Part shown: one piece after another, positions 16,440 to 25,852 of the stretch | Numbering within the stretch: the first letter of the stretch is position 1 | Layout of the letters: every line of letters starts with the position of its first letter | Assembly (NCBI GenBank): GCA_945874225.1 | Contig: CAMCFT010000008.1 | Span: 66,772 to 130,771 of the forward strand | Direction: 5' to 3' | From: Flavobacterium psychrophilum | GTDB taxonomy: Bacteria > Bacteroidota > Bacteroidia > Flavobacteriales > Flavobacteriaceae | Length of the DNA: 64,000 nucleotides | Translations under genes and position numbers: made by a program | Notes under the pieces: generated by a model | The model's database searches: none | The model's input: only the letters and a program-made list of their open reading frames with translations | Told to the model about the DNA's origin: nothing

Positions 16440-16946
16440 ATGAAAAAAATATTTATTGTGATATCAGTACTTTTTTTAGGCACAACCACTTTCAGTTTAG
16501 CTCAAACCAAACCAGTTCCAGATGCAATCATTGGGTATTTAAAAGCCAATTACAACGATGCTTCAGAAACCAGCAGGAATTTTATTTACAATGCCATAGA
16601 TCTCAATGATGATGGTAAAGACGAATATTTAGTAGGCCTAATTGGCGGCGATTGGTGCGGTTCTGGTGGCTGTACAATGTTAATTTTAGACAGAAACTTT
16701 AAATTAAACACCCGAATGACCGTGGTAGAATATCCAGTTTATATAGGTGCTCCTGGTGGCAAAGAAGTAACCAAAGGCTATTTCAACATTTATATCCAAA
16801 ACAGAGACGGCAGTGTGGCTAAAATGACCTGGAACGGAAAAAAATACCCTACCAATCCGTCAGTGGCTCCAAAAACAGATAAAAAAATCATTGAAGGAAA
16901 ATACAAATTCCTGAATAGTACTGCGCAAGAGCAACTAAGTTTCTAA
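16440..16946 (+). CDS. secreted protein with an EF-hand-like DLNDDGKDE motif
   Basis: A 168-residue protein with a signal peptide ending SLAQ. The motif DLNDDGKDEYLVGLIGGDWCGSGGC (about residues 58-80) combines a Ca-loop-like turn and a CGSGGC pair that could form a disulfide. This occurs in periplasmic proteins often found beside lysozyme-inhibitor-like genes; no function can be named. It starts 24 nt after the PliI-like gene, so the two are likely an operon. Confidence 0.65.
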   Translation: MKKIFIVISVLFLGTTTFSLAQTKPVPDAIIGYLKANYNDASETSRNFIYNAIDLNDDGKDEYLVGLIGGDWCGSGGCTMLILDRNFKLNTRMTVVEYPVYIGAPGGKEVTKGYFNIYIQNRDGSVAKMTWNGKKYPTNPSVAPKTDKKIIEGKYKFLNSTAQEQLSF

Positions 16947-17084
16947 GTAAAAAAGAGACAATATATTCCCAGTCTGCTCATTGTATTATACTCTATTTCT
17001 GAATTTGGGATTTCAAGAATCAATTCCAATTAAAAACTTCAACGGGATTGTTGAATTAATCCTAAATCTAAAAAGATAAATCCC

Positions 17085-17092
17085 TATTTTTG
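17085..17092 (+). promoter_or_regulatory. -7 element upstream of udk
   Basis: TATTTTTG (TAnnTTTG) 28 nt before the start of udk; no clear -33 box. Confidence 0.45.
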
Positions 17093-17120
17093 TTCCTACA
17101 ATAACATAAAAAACGAATTT

Positions 17121-17729
17121 ATGCTAATAATAGGAATTGCAGGCGGAACAGGAAGCGGAAAAACAACCGTAGTTCATCAGATCATGAATGAATTGCCCCA
17201 TACCGAAGTGGGGATTATTGCTCAGGATTCCTACTACAAAGCATCCACAAACGAGAGTTACGAAGAACGTTCAAAAACCAACTTTGACCATCCCAGAGCT
17301 ATTGATTTCGATTTATTGGTCACACATCTTAAGGAACTCAAAGAAGGAAAAACAATCAACCAGCCCGTTTATTCCTTTGCCACCCACAACAGAACCGACG
17401 ATACCATACTGACACATCCGCGAAAAGTAATGATAGTCGAAGGAATTCTCATTCTTTCCAATCCCGAACTTCGTGATTTATTTGACATCAAAATATTCGT
17501 TCACGCCGATTCAGACGAACGATTAATTCGAAGGTTAAAAAGAGATATAGCAGAACGCGGCCGCGATATGGAGGAAGTATTAACACGCTACCAAACCACT
17601 TTAAAACCCATGCACCAGCAGTTCATCGAGTCCACAAAAGCATTTGCCGATATCATCATCCCAAACGACAAATACAACACCGTCGCCATCGATGTGGTTC
17701 GTGCCGTAATAAATCAAAGAATTCTATAA
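17121..17729 (+). CDS. udk: uridine kinase
   Basis: A 202-residue P-loop kinase that phosphorylates uridine and cytidine for pyrimidine salvage. Walker A is GGTGSGKTT (8-16), with the substrate-binding NFDHPRAIDFD at about 54-64, the TRHN-like ATHNRTDD, and the LID region RRLKRDIAERGRD. All usual for Udk. Single gene; a dispersed repeat follows at 17761. Confidence 0.95.
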   Translation: MLIIGIAGGTGSGKTTVVHQIMNELPHTEVGIIAQDSYYKASTNESYEERSKTNFDHPRAIDFDLLVTHLKELKEGKTINQPVYSFATHNRTDDTILTHPRKVMIVEGILILSNPELRDLFDIKIFVHADSDERLIRRLKRDIAERGRDMEEVLTRYQTTLKPMHQQFIESTKAFADIIIPNDKYNTVAIDVVRAVINQRIL

Positions 17730-17760
17730 ATATATTGTAACTTTATAACATTAATTATTT

Positions 17761-17853
17761 GGAGCTATTTCCCGCTATCCGTTACAATCCACGCTGATTG
17801 CTTCGTGCCTCGCAATGACAGCGTGGGATTTTCACTGCTATCTGGGCTAGGGC
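17761..17853. repeat. dispersed 93-bp repeat, copy B (inverted)
   Basis: Reverse complement of the copy at 4197-4287, with the ends GGAGCTATTTCC and GGGCTAGGGC and the same CACGCTG/CAGCGTG core. Both copies sit just after a gene. Confidence 0.75.
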
Positions 17854-17898
17854 ATTGGATTTAAAATCGAAATTCTGCAATAAACAACAACAGATTAA

Positions 17899-18231
17899 AT
17901 GAATAATTCATATAAAGACAAACCTTGGTTCAAATTCTTAAGTAACAAATACGTTTGGGTATTGTTATTCTTTTTGACCTGGATGATATTTTTGGATAAC
18001 TATTCCTATTTCGATCATCGCTTTTTAGACAAACAAATCGATGAACTCGAAGACAACGCAACGTACTACCAACAGGAAATCAGAAAAGACAAGGAAAACA
18101 TCCGGCAGCTCAAAAATCCAGACCAGACAGAAAAATATGCCCGCGAAAAATACTATATGAAAAAAGATAGTGAAGACATTTATATTATCCAATTCGAAGG
18201 GGACACCATCGAAAAGGACATTAAGAAATAG
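17899..18231 (+). CDS. septum formation initiator, FtsB/DivIC family
   Basis: A 110-residue single-pass inner-membrane protein: a short cytoplasmic N-terminus, one membrane helix (about 18-32, VWVLLFFLTWMIFLDN), then a coiled coil (42-70) and the conserved PDQTEKYAREKYYMKKDSEDIYII that marks FtsB/DivIC proteins. It would bridge FtsL and FtsQ in the divisome. The location before mutA is common in Flavobacteria, and the gap to it is 94 nt. Confidence 0.87.
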   Translation: MNNSYKDKPWFKFLSNKYVWVLLFFLTWMIFLDNYSYFDHRFLDKQIDELEDNATYYQQEIRKDKENIRQLKNPDQTEKYAREKYYMKKDSEDIYIIQFEGDTIEKDIKK

Positions 18232-18325
18232 ATTTCTGAAATTTGATTAACGATTTCAGATTTATGATTGAAACCATTTATTAATTTTAATCCATCTCGA
18301 CTCCCTTAAGGATGGAATTACAAAT

Positions 18326-19738
18326 ATGAAAAAAGAAAACACAAAAGAAACAGCTCAAAATCAAGTCTCCCTTCCCTTCGGGAAGGGCTGGGGATGGGCT
18401 TCCATTTCCTCCAAACAATGGAAACAAAAAATCCAGTTTGAACTCAATGGCGCCGACTATAACGAAACCCTAATCTGGAACTCGCCTGAAGACATTCAGG
18501 TAAAACCCTTTTACCACAAAGATGAATTTCCGGGAGCTTCAAACCTAAATACAAAAGCCTCCGAGTTCAAGATTTGCCAAAACATCTTCGTACACGACCT
18601 CGAAAAGTCGAACCTTCGAGCCATTGACAGCATCAATCGTGGAGCAGAAAGTATTCGTTTCACTATTGAAAACGAAAATACCGATGTAGCTAAACTATTG
18701 GAAAATATTCCTTTAGAAAAAATAACGACCTATTTCAATCTGACCTTTATTTCAATCGATTTCGTTAAAAAAATAGACGCCATTGCCCAGCAGCAAAACG
18801 CAACAATTTTTTGCACTTTGGATCCCATTGGACAATTGGCCAAAGAAGGAAATTGGTTTACCACCAAAGAGAAAAACAATTTCGAAACACTGAATTTAAT
18901 TTCAGCAGCAACTACAAATATTTCTATTATCAGCATTGATGGAGGTTTATATCAGAATGCGGGCGCCAATATGGTGCAGCAAATTGCCTATAGTCTGGCT
19001 CACGCTAATGAATATTTCAACCGAATCACAACCATAAATAAACCCATCGTTTTCGAAATATCGGTTGGAACCAATTACTTTTTCGAAATCGCAAAACTAC
19101 GTGCCTTGCGATTGCTTTTTAACGTGATTGCAAAAGAATACAACCACAATCTCGATTGTCATTTACTGGTTTCGCCCACAAAACGCAACAAAACATTATA
19201 CGATTACAACGTCAATATGCTGCGCACCACGACGGAATGTATGAGTGCCATCCTCGGTGGTGCCGATGCTATAGCCAACTTGCCTTACGATGCATTATAC
19301 CATAAAGACAATGAATTTGGGGACAGAATCGCCCGAAATCAACTCCTCGTTCTCAAACACGAAAGCTATTTCGACAAAGTAAACAACCCGGCGGACGGAA
19401 GTTATTATATCGAAAACCTGACTAATCAATTAGCCGAAAAGGCATTGACCTTATTCAAGGATATCGAAGCCAATGGCGGTTTCCTCAAACAACTCAACGA
19501 AGGAATCATCAAAAGAAAAATTCAGGAAAGTGCTGATAAGGAGCAGGAATTATTCGATGCTGGCAAAGAAATTCTGTTGGGAACCAACAAATATCCCAAC
19601 AAAAAAGACCGAATGAAGGACGATTTGGAATTGTTCCCCTTCGTGAAAATTAAACCAAGAAAAACATTGATTACTCCCCTATTCGAAAAACGACTGGCCG
19701 AAAAATTAGAACAGGAAAGACTTAAAGAAGAAAATTAA
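18326..19738 (+). CDS. mutA: methylmalonyl-CoA mutase small subunit
   Basis: A 470-residue protein matching the catalytic-barrel half of methylmalonyl-CoA mutase, without the C-terminal B12-binding domain (no DxHxxG). This is the non-catalytic MutA type that pairs with MutB. Typical stretches include LRTTTECMSAILGGADAIANLPYD and KVNNPADGSYYIENLT. Residues 15-25 (SLPFGKGWGW) are encoded by a palindromic repeat at 18369-18387, an unusual insertion in an otherwise ordinary N-terminus. Start chosen by the repeat-spanning frame; a later Met is not evident. Confidence 0.92.
   Translation: MKKENTKETAQNQVSLPFGKGWGWASISSKQWKQKIQFELNGADYNETLIWNSPEDIQVKPFYHKDEFPGASNLNTKASEFKICQNIFVHDLEKSNLRAIDSINRGAESIRFTIENENTDVAKLLENIPLEKITTYFNLTFISIDFVKKIDAIAQQQNATIFCTLDPIGQLAKEGNWFTTKEKNNFETLNLISAATTNISIISIDGGLYQNAGANMVQQIAYSLAHANEYFNRITTINKPIVFEISVGTNYFFEIAKLRALRLLFNVIAKEYNHNLDCHLLVSPTKRNKTLYDYNVNMLRTTTECMSAILGGADAIANLPYDALYHKDNEFGDRIARNQLLVLKHESYFDKVNNPADGSYYIENLTNQLAEKALTLFKDIEANGGFLKQLNEGIIKRKIQESADKEQELFDAGKEILLGTNKYPNKKDRMKDDLELFPFVKIKPRKTLITPLFEKRLAEKLEQERLKEEN
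18369..18387 (+). repeat. palindromic repeat inside the mutA coding sequence
   Basis: CCCTTCCC-TTC-GGGAAGGG, an 8-bp perfect stem, followed by CTGGGGATGGG. Related C/G-run palindromes lie between genes at 5638-5753, 26762-26790 and in the 53-54 kb repeats. Here the reading frame is kept. Confidence 0.7.
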
Positions 19739-19751
19739 TTAAAACTATAGA

Positions 19752-20207
19752 ATGAAAAAGATATTATTTTTATTGGTATTTTTAATTTCATACGCTGTTT
19801 TCTCGCAACACAGAACCATTGAAATTACCAATATCAAGACTGGAAAAGTGAAAGTTTTTGTAGAAAACCAACGCATCAAAATACGAACATTAGATGGGAA
19901 AAAACACATTGGAAACCTTAAAATTTCTGACACACTAAGCTTTACAGTCAATAATCAATTGGTGAAAATCGATAGTATACAAAGCATTAAATACCAGCCC
20001 AAAACATTGGCTACAATCAAAACCGTGGTGCTGATTGCGGGACTGACAATCGTCGGAGCTTCTATAGCGGCAGCGGCTGGCGGAAATGATTCTGCCTTTT
20101 TACTGTTTACCGTTGGTTCAGGCATAGCCATAAGTGCAGGACTGCTCGAAGGCATCAATGCCAACAATTCTGAAAATAAATGGACTTTTAAAATTATTGA
20201 AAAATAA
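19752..20207 (+). CDS. secreted/membrane protein of unknown function between mutA and mutB
   Basis: A 151-residue protein with a signal peptide ending FSQ, an N-terminal soluble domain (20-90, [18 protein letters not shown]), two hydrophobic segments (about 91-112 and 118-137, rich in Gly and Ala) and a short tail. No known family. The stop codon TAA shares one base with the ATG of mutB (TAATG), so translation is probably coupled. Nothing links it to B12 chemistry apart from this placement. Confidence 0.7.
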   Translation: MKKILFLLVFLISYAVFSQHRTIEITNIKTGKVKVFVENQRIKIRTLDGKKHIGNLKISDTLSFTVNNQLVKIDSIQSIKYQPKTLATIKTVVLIAGLTIVGASIAAAAGGNDSAFLLFTVGSGIAISAGLLEGINANNSENKWTFKIIEK

Positions 20208-22330
20208 TGCGACATAATCTACAACATATTAAACTCGGAAATCAGGTTTCAGGACCCAACACCCAAAACCCAGAACCTTCTTTCCTCACCGCCGAAGGCA
20301 TTGAACTAAAACCTACCTACTCCGAGCAAGACATCGAAAACCTCGAACATCTTGATTTTGGAGCTGGCTTTGCACCCAACTTACGCGGACCGTATGCCAC
20401 AATGTACGTGCGTCGCCCTTGGACAATTCGGCAATATGCAGGATTTTCAACAGCCGAAGAAAGCAATGCTTTTTACCGCAGAAACCTGGCTGCAGGACAA
20501 AAAGGACTTTCCATAGCCTTTGATTTACCTACACATCGTGGTTACGATTCTGACCATGAACGCGTGGTAGGCGATGTCGGAAAAGCCGGTGTTGCCATCG
20601 ATTCTGTCGAAGATATGAAAGTATTGTTTGACCAAATTCCATTGGGTGAAATGTCGGTTTCCATGACCATGAATGGTGCAGTTTTACCTATTATGGCGTT
20701 CTATATTGTCGCTGCAGAAGAACAAGGTGTAAAACCAGAACAACTTTCAGGCACAATACAAAATGACATTCTGAAGGAATTTATGGTACGAAATACTTAT
20801 ATCTATCCGCCATCACCTTCGATGAAAATCATTGCCGACATCTTTGAATTCACCAGCAAGAAAATGCCGAAATTCAACTCGATTTCCATTTCAGGCTATC
20901 ACATGCAGGAAGCCGGAGCGACTGCCGATATTGAATTGGCATACACCCTGGCCGATGGACTGGAATATATCAGAACCGGACTGGCAACCGGAATGAAGAT
21001 TGATGACTTTGCTCCTCGCCTTTCGTTTTTCTGGGCTATTGGAATGAACCATTTTATGGAAATTGCCAAAATGCGTGCCGGACGAATGATTTGGGCAAAA
21101 CTGGTCAAACAATTCAACCCAAAAGACGATAAATCCTTAGCATTAAGAACTCATTGCCAAACATCAGGTTGGAGTCTGACCATGCAGGATCCCTTCAACA
21201 ATGTGGCGCGAACCACCATCGAAGGTTTGGCAGCAGCCTTAGGAGGAACACAATCCTTACACACCAATGCGTTGGACGAAGCAATTGCTTTGCCAACAGA
21301 CTTCTCCGCAAGAATTGCTAGAAATACCCAAATCTATTTACAAGAAGAAACTAAGATTACCAAAACCGTTGATCCTTGGGCAGGTAGTTTTTATGTCGAA
21401 AGTCTGACAAACGAAATAGCACAAAATGCATGGAAACTCATTGAAGAAGTAGAAGAACTCGGCGGAATGACCAAAGCCATCGAAACCGGAGTTCCGAAAC
21501 TGCGCATCGAAGAAGCCGCAGCCAGAAAACAGGCACGAATTGACAGTAGTCAGGATATTATTGTGGGTGTCAATAAATACCGATTGGAAAAAGAAGATCC
21601 TTTGCAAATCCTGGATGTCGATAACCAAATGGTACGCAGACAACAACTCGAACAATTAGAACAAATTAAAGCTTCTCGAGATAGCGAAAAAGTTAGCCTT
21701 TCACTCAAAAAATTAACCCTTTGTGCCCAAACTGGCGAAGGCAATTTGCTGGAACTAGCTGTTGAAGCAGCGCGAAACCGAGCCACTCTCGGCGAAATCA
21801 GCAATGCCTTGGAAACCGTTTTCGGAAGATACAAAGCACAAATTAAATCCTTTAGCGGCGTGTACAGTAAAGAAATAAAAGACGACAAAAGCTTCGAGAA
21901 AGCAAAACAACTAGCCAACGAATTTGCCAAAAAAGAAGGGCGTCGTCCTAGAATTATGATTGCAAAAATGGGACAAGACGGTCACGATCGTGGGGCAAAA
22001 GTTGTCGCCACCGGTTATGCAGATCTGGGTTTTGATGTCGATATAGGTCCCCTTTTTCAAACCCCAGCCGAAGCTGCCAAACAAGCTGTGGAAAACGACG
22101 TGCACATTCTTGGCGTTTCCTCACTCGCAGCGGGTCACAAAACATTGGTGCCGCAAGTCATCGAAGAACTCAAAAAATACGGTCGCGAAGATATTATGGT
22201 TGTGGTGGGTGGCGTAATTCCTGCCCAGGATTATCAGTTTCTGTTTGATGCCGGAGCAGTAGCCGTTTTTGGCCCTGGAACCAAAATCAGCGAAGCAGCC
22301 ATAAGCATTCTGGAGATATTATTAACCTAA
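20207..22330 (+). CDS. mutB: methylmalonyl-CoA mutase large subunit
   Basis: A 707-residue catalytic subunit that converts succinyl-CoA and methylmalonyl-CoA with adenosylcobalamin. The TIM barrel (50-550) holds [19 protein letters not shown] and [12 protein letters not shown]; the B12 domain has DGHDRGAKV with axial His593, then GVSSLAAGH and [11 protein letters not shown]. Length is canonical. It translates overlapping the upstream gene by one base. The downstream hairpin at 22377 ends the transcript. Confidence 0.97.
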   Translation: MRHNLQHIKLGNQVSGPNTQNPEPSFLTAEGIELKPTYSEQDIENLEHLDFGAGFAPNLRGPYATMYVRRPWTIRQYAGFSTAEESNAFYRRNLAAGQKGLSIAFDLPTHRGYDSDHERVVGDVGKAGVAIDSVEDMKVLFDQIPLGEMSVSMTMNGAVLPIMAFYIVAAEEQGVKPEQLSGTIQNDILKEFMVRNTYIYPPSPSMKIIADIFEFTSKKMPKFNSISISGYHMQEAGATADIELAYTLADGLEYIRTGLATGMKIDDFAPRLSFFWAIGMNHFMEIAKMRAGRMIWAKLVKQFNPKDDKSLALRTHCQTSGWSLTMQDPFNNVARTTIEGLAAALGGTQSLHTNALDEAIALPTDFSARIARNTQIYLQEETKITKTVDPWAGSFYVESLTNEIAQNAWKLIEEVEELGGMTKAIETGVPKLRIEEAAARKQARIDSSQDIIVGVNKYRLEKEDPLQILDVDNQMVRRQQLEQLEQIKASRDSEKVSLSLKKLTLCAQTGEGNLLELAVEAARNRATLGEISNALETVFGRYKAQIKSFSGVYSKEIKDDKSFEKAKQLANEFAKKEGRRPRIMIAKMGQDGHDRGAKVVATGYADLGFDVDIGPLFQTPAEAAKQAVENDVHILGVSSLAAGHKTLVPQVIEELKKYGREDIMVVVGGVIPAQDYQFLFDAGAVAVFGPGTKISEAAISILEILLT

Positions 22331-22376
22331 CCAACCAAAACCTGATAGGTTTTCAACCCAATAACTAAACCTGACT

Positions 22377-22409
22377 AAACCTGACATGTTTTTAAAACCT
22401 GTCAGGTTT
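22377..22409 (+). terminator. hairpin after mutB
   Basis: AAACCTGACA and TGTCAGGTTT are perfect inverted repeats with a 13-nt loop. Shortened copies of the same CCTGA/TCAGG pattern lie at 22340-22376. No long T run, so termination is only likely. Confidence 0.45.
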
Positions 22410-22610
22410 ATATATCACCAAACCCAACTGGCTTCCATATCCCCAACTGGCTCAACTGATGCTCGATTGCATCGAGTACCTACTTTAATTTAGAGCGAAT
22501 CTGCGTCTGTCACCCTGAGCACGTCATCCCGAGCGCAGTCGAGGGAAACAAATCGTAGCATTTACAACGTGGATAGCTAAAATAGGGCGTCCAAAAACAT
22601 CTGCGCCGAC

Positions 22611-22826
22611 AGGCAGGCGGCTCCGCGTTTTCGCAAAGCGAATCTGCGTTTATCTGCGTCCAAAAAGAGTCACAATCAAACCTCAACTGGTGCTCCACGT
22701 TTTCGCAAAGCGAATCTGCGTTTATCCGCGTCCAAAAAGATTCACAATCAACCCTCACTGGTGCTCCGCGTTTTCGCAAAGCGAATCTGCGTTTATCTGC
22801 GTCCAAAAAGATTCACAATCAACACC
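22611..22826. repeat. three tandem 72-bp repeats
   Basis: Units begin at about 22621, 22693 and 22764, each with the palindromic core TTCGCAAAGCGAA followed by TCTGCGTTTATC and a CGTCCAAAAAGA arm. The region 22331-22888 holds no gene; a short copy of the CTGCGCTCGGGATGACG repeat lies in inverted orientation at 22514-22545. Degenerate relatives occur at 24215-24270 and 40920-41150. Confidence 0.75.
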
Positions 22827-22888
22827 ATTGCAAAAACATTTTCTAAACTAAAAGCTTTTACCTACTTTTAGAACACAAAATACAGATT

Positions 22889-24016
22889 ATGTCAAAACTA
22901 CCCCACGTCGGAACGAGTATCTTTACGGTGATGTCTAAAATGGCAACCGAATACCAGGCCATCAACCTCTCACAGGGATTTCCCAATTTTAGAGTCGACG
23001 AAAGGCTAACAGATAGCCTTGTCCGATTGGCAAAAGAAAATGTACACCAATACCTCCCCATGTCGGGTTATCCTCAGCTATTGACTAAGATAGCCGCATT
23101 GATATTGAAATCCTATAATCGAATCATCCAGCCAGAAACGGAAATACTGGTGACAGCCGGAGCCACCCAGGCGATATTTACCACCATTACGGCGTTGATC
23201 AATACGGACGACGAGGTGATTATTCTGGATCCAAGCTTCGATTGCTATGAAGCACCGGTTCTATTGTGTAAGGCGAAACCCATTCGCATTGACATGAATG
23301 ACGATTATACGCCCAATTGGAACCGAATCGAAAAAGCGTTTAGTCTGAAAACCAAAATGATTATCGTCAATAATCCGCACAATCCCACAGGAAAAATTCT
23401 GACGGAAGCAGATTTTGAGGCATTGGAAACAATCCTTCAAAAATACCCCGAAGTGATTCTATTGTCAGATGAAGTCTATGAATACATCAGCTTTGAACAG
23501 TCCCATATTTCGGCTCATTCCAGAGAAAAACTAACAAATCGCAGTGTGGTTATTTCTTCCTTTGGAAAATCCTTTCACATCACGGGATGGAAAGTGGGCT
23601 ATCTCGTAGCTCCGGAATATCTGATGAACGAAGTCAAAAAAGTACACCAGTTTATGGTCTTTAGCGTGAATAGTATTTCTCAGGTTGCCATCAGCGAGTA
23701 TCTTGATGTCGTTGCCGTAACCGAATTAGGAAAATTCTATCAGGAAAAACGAGACTATTTCAGAAAGCTGCTTCAAAACAGCCGATTTGAATTAATGCCC
23801 TGCGAAGGAACCTATTTTCAAGTGGCTTCTTATGCTTCTATTAGTGATGAAAATGACGTTGACTTTTGTAAGCGACTCATAGTGGAACATGGCGTGGCGG
23901 CCATTCCTCTTTCTTCTTTTTATGGAAACGGTAAAGACGGGAAACTGATTCGGTTTTGCTTTGCCAAAGACAACAACACTCTGGAAGAAGCCGCGAAGCG
24001 ATTGTGTGGGGTTTAA
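22889..24016 (+). CDS. pyridoxal-phosphate aminotransferase, methionine/kynurenine type
   Basis: A 375-residue fold-type I class I aminotransferase. The start INLSQGFPNF is the signature of KAT/YbdL-like methionine aminotransferases, the PLP lysine is in SFGKSFHITGWKVGY (about residue 232), and NNPHNPTG and the RFCFAKDNNTL tail bind substrate carboxylate. Relatives transaminate methionine, glutamine or kynurenine. No promoter was recognised; the upstream gap is full of repeats. Confidence 0.88.
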   Translation: MSKLPHVGTSIFTVMSKMATEYQAINLSQGFPNFRVDERLTDSLVRLAKENVHQYLPMSGYPQLLTKIAALILKSYNRIIQPETEILVTAGATQAIFTTITALINTDDEVIILDPSFDCYEAPVLLCKAKPIRIDMNDDYTPNWNRIEKAFSLKTKMIIVNNPHNPTGKILTEADFEALETILQKYPEVILLSDEVYEYISFEQSHISAHSREKLTNRSVVISSFGKSFHITGWKVGYLVAPEYLMNEVKKVHQFMVFSVNSISQVAISEYLDVVAVTELGKFYQEKRDYFRKLLQNSRFELMPCEGTYFQVASYASISDENDVDFCKRLIVEHGVAAIPLSSFYGNGKDGKLIRFCFAKDNNTLEEAAKRLCGV

Positions 24017-24766
24017 ATAAAGGTCATACCAGCCTTATTGTGAAATGGAACGCTGATGACACAGATTGCCAAGGCAAAACACGGATAAATACAGATTAAA
24101 AAGAAGAAAATAAACTTCCTTGGGGTAAAGCCCAAGAGGTATTAGTAAATTAAACACAAATTCCACATTAGAGCTTCGAACAATTAAACCTAAAGAGATA
24201 AAAAATCCGCTTTCATGCGTGTTTTGCGAAGCAAATCTGTGTCTTTCCGCGTCCAAAAAAAATCCAATAAAATGACGCATTTAATATTTTTTTTGTATTC
24301 CTACGCCCATTGACTTTGGCAGCTGGGCACCCGCTTTTCGATGATTCTGAAAAAATCCAACGCTGTTTGAGCAACGCGAGTTCGTTGGATTTCAGAATTG
24401 AGAAAATAGTGGGTCGGCGAAAAGTCTAGGGCTAGCGTTTTTTGGTTCTTTTTTGGGTAATGCAAAAAAGAACAGATAACAATTAGAATCACCTTTTTCA
24501 ATCATAAGTAGAATTTCCATTAGAATATAATAATATTTTTTTGTAGAAATCGAAATGACAAAGAATCGGAATTGTCGAAATGACAAAAAACAATTACGAT
24601 AGAAAAGAAAATAAACTTATTTCCTATTTTCTTAATGAATCTTATTCCCTTAATGGTTTAAAAAACAAAGAGAAGTCTACTTTGCAAACACTCATACATT
24701 TCTATTTTTACTATGCACGCCTACTAATTATTTTCCTTATATTTACATCTCTAAAAAAACAAGACT
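24017..24766. other. 750-bp intergenic region with hairpin and repeat fragments
   Basis: No gene supported. It has a degenerate CGCAAAGC-type repeat at 24215-24270, a long hairpin at 24344-24398 (listed), and T-rich filler. Short frames on both strands (24035-24280, 24301-24501, 24580-24840) overlap these repeats and lack any conserved pattern. Confidence 0.6.
24344..24398. repeat. long hairpin with conserved GAGCAACGCGAG loop
   Basis: ATTCTGAAAAAATCCAACG pairs with CGTTGGATTTCAGAAT, 16 paired bases with a small bulge, around a 20-nt loop that contains TTTGAGCAACGCGAGTT. The loop sequence looks like one I recall from Bacteroidota intergenic hairpins. Confidence 0.6.
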
Positions 24767-25648
24767 ATGGATTTCTCAGCAAAAATGCTTCGGGACGATG
24801 CCCTAAAAAGCAAAGTAATTGTGGTAACGGGTGGTGGTAGCGGACTAGGCAAAGCCATGACCAAATATTTTATGGAACTGGGTGCGAAAGTAGCTATCAG
24901 CTCCCGGGATCTCGAAAAACTACAAACCACCGCAAAGGAATTGGAAGCCGAAACTGGTGGAACCTGCCTCGCAGTGCAATGTGACGTGCGCCATTACGAC
25001 CAAGTCGAAGCCATGTTGCAGGAAGTCCTTAAAGTTTACGGAAAAGTGGATGTGTTGCTTAACAATGCCGCAGGGAATTTCATTTCCCCAACCGAAAGAT
25101 TATCGGCAAATGCTTTTGATACCGTGATTGACATCGTTTTGAAAGGCTCCAAAAACTGCACACTTGCTTTTGGAAAACATTGGATTGACACCAAACAAAC
25201 CACCTCCACCATATTGAATATCGTAACTACCTATGCCTTCACCGGTTCGGCTTACGTGGTGCCTTCAGCTGCCGCAAAAGCAGGTGTTCTGGCGATGACC
25301 CGAAGTCTGGCCGTAGAATGGGCTAAATACGGAATCCGCTCCAATGCGATTGCTCCGGGACCTTTTCCAACAAAAGGAGCATGGGACCGATTATTGCCGG
25401 GTGACCTGGCAGAAAAGTTTGATATGGCAAAAAAAGTACCTTTGGGAAGAGTGGGAGATCATCAGGAATTGGCCAATTTGGCTGCCTATCTGGTTTCTGA
25501 TTTCTCAGGATACATTAATGGCGAAGTCATCGTGATTGACGGAGGCGAATGGCTGAAAGGTGCCGGGGAATTCAACATTCTCGAAGCTATTCCGGAAGCC
25601 CTTTGGGATCAATTGGAAATGATGATAAAAGCGAAGAAGAGGGGTTAG
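24767..25648 (+). CDS. SDR oxidoreductase, 2,4-dienoyl-CoA reductase-like
   Basis: A 293-residue classical short-chain dehydrogenase. NADP-binding TGGGSGLGK is near 23-31 and the NNAAGN motif near 98. The catalytic Tyr position of ordinary SDRs reads SAAAKAG (Lys kept, Tyr replaced by Ser/Ala), as in peroxisomal-type 2,4-dienoyl-CoA reductases. APGPFPTKGAWDRL also fits that group. It would reduce unsaturated fatty acyl-CoA in beta-oxidation. A 24-nt copy of its 3' end occurs 1 kb downstream. Confidence 0.85.
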   Translation: MDFSAKMLRDDALKSKVIVVTGGGSGLGKAMTKYFMELGAKVAISSRDLEKLQTTAKELEAETGGTCLAVQCDVRHYDQVEAMLQEVLKVYGKVDVLLNNAAGNFISPTERLSANAFDTVIDIVLKGSKNCTLAFGKHWIDTKQTTSTILNIVTTYAFTGSAYVVPSAAAKAGVLAMTRSLAVEWAKYGIRSNAIAPGPFPTKGAWDRLLPGDLAEKFDMAKKVPLGRVGDHQELANLAAYLVSDFSGYINGEVIVIDGGEWLKGAGEFNILEAIPEALWDQLEMMIKAKKRG

Positions 25649-25835
25649 CAGGTTGCAGATGGCAGGTTGCAGGTTGCAGGAGGCAGGAGGCAGTATTCAG
25701 ATGGCAGATTTCAGATAGCAGGTTGCAGGTTGCAGATTTCAGGAGGCAGGTTTCAGGTAGCAGGTTGCAGATGGCAGGTTGCAGATGGCAGGTTGCAGGT
25801 TTCAGGTAGCAGGTTGCAGATAGCAGTTTGCCCGT
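25649..25835. repeat. degenerate minisatellite of GCAGGTTGCAGATG units
   Basis: About 17 loose copies of a 7-14 bp motif (GGTTGCAG, GGAGGCAG, GATTTCAG) begin immediately after the SDR stop codon. Confidence 0.8.
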
Positions 25836-25852
25836 TTCGGCTATCTGGCAAT

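Noticed and set aside
22510..22806. Minus-strand frame with repeated FWTRINADSLCEN
   Set aside because: Product of the 72-bp tandem repeats; the repeated peptide follows the DNA period.
24035..24501. Two minus-strand frames between the aminotransferase and SDR genes
   Set aside because: They cover a hairpin and degenerate repeats; no conserved motif, no start context.
24580..24840. Plus-strand 86-residue frame upstream of the SDR gene
   Set aside because: Overlaps the well-supported SDR start in another frame and has no family pattern.
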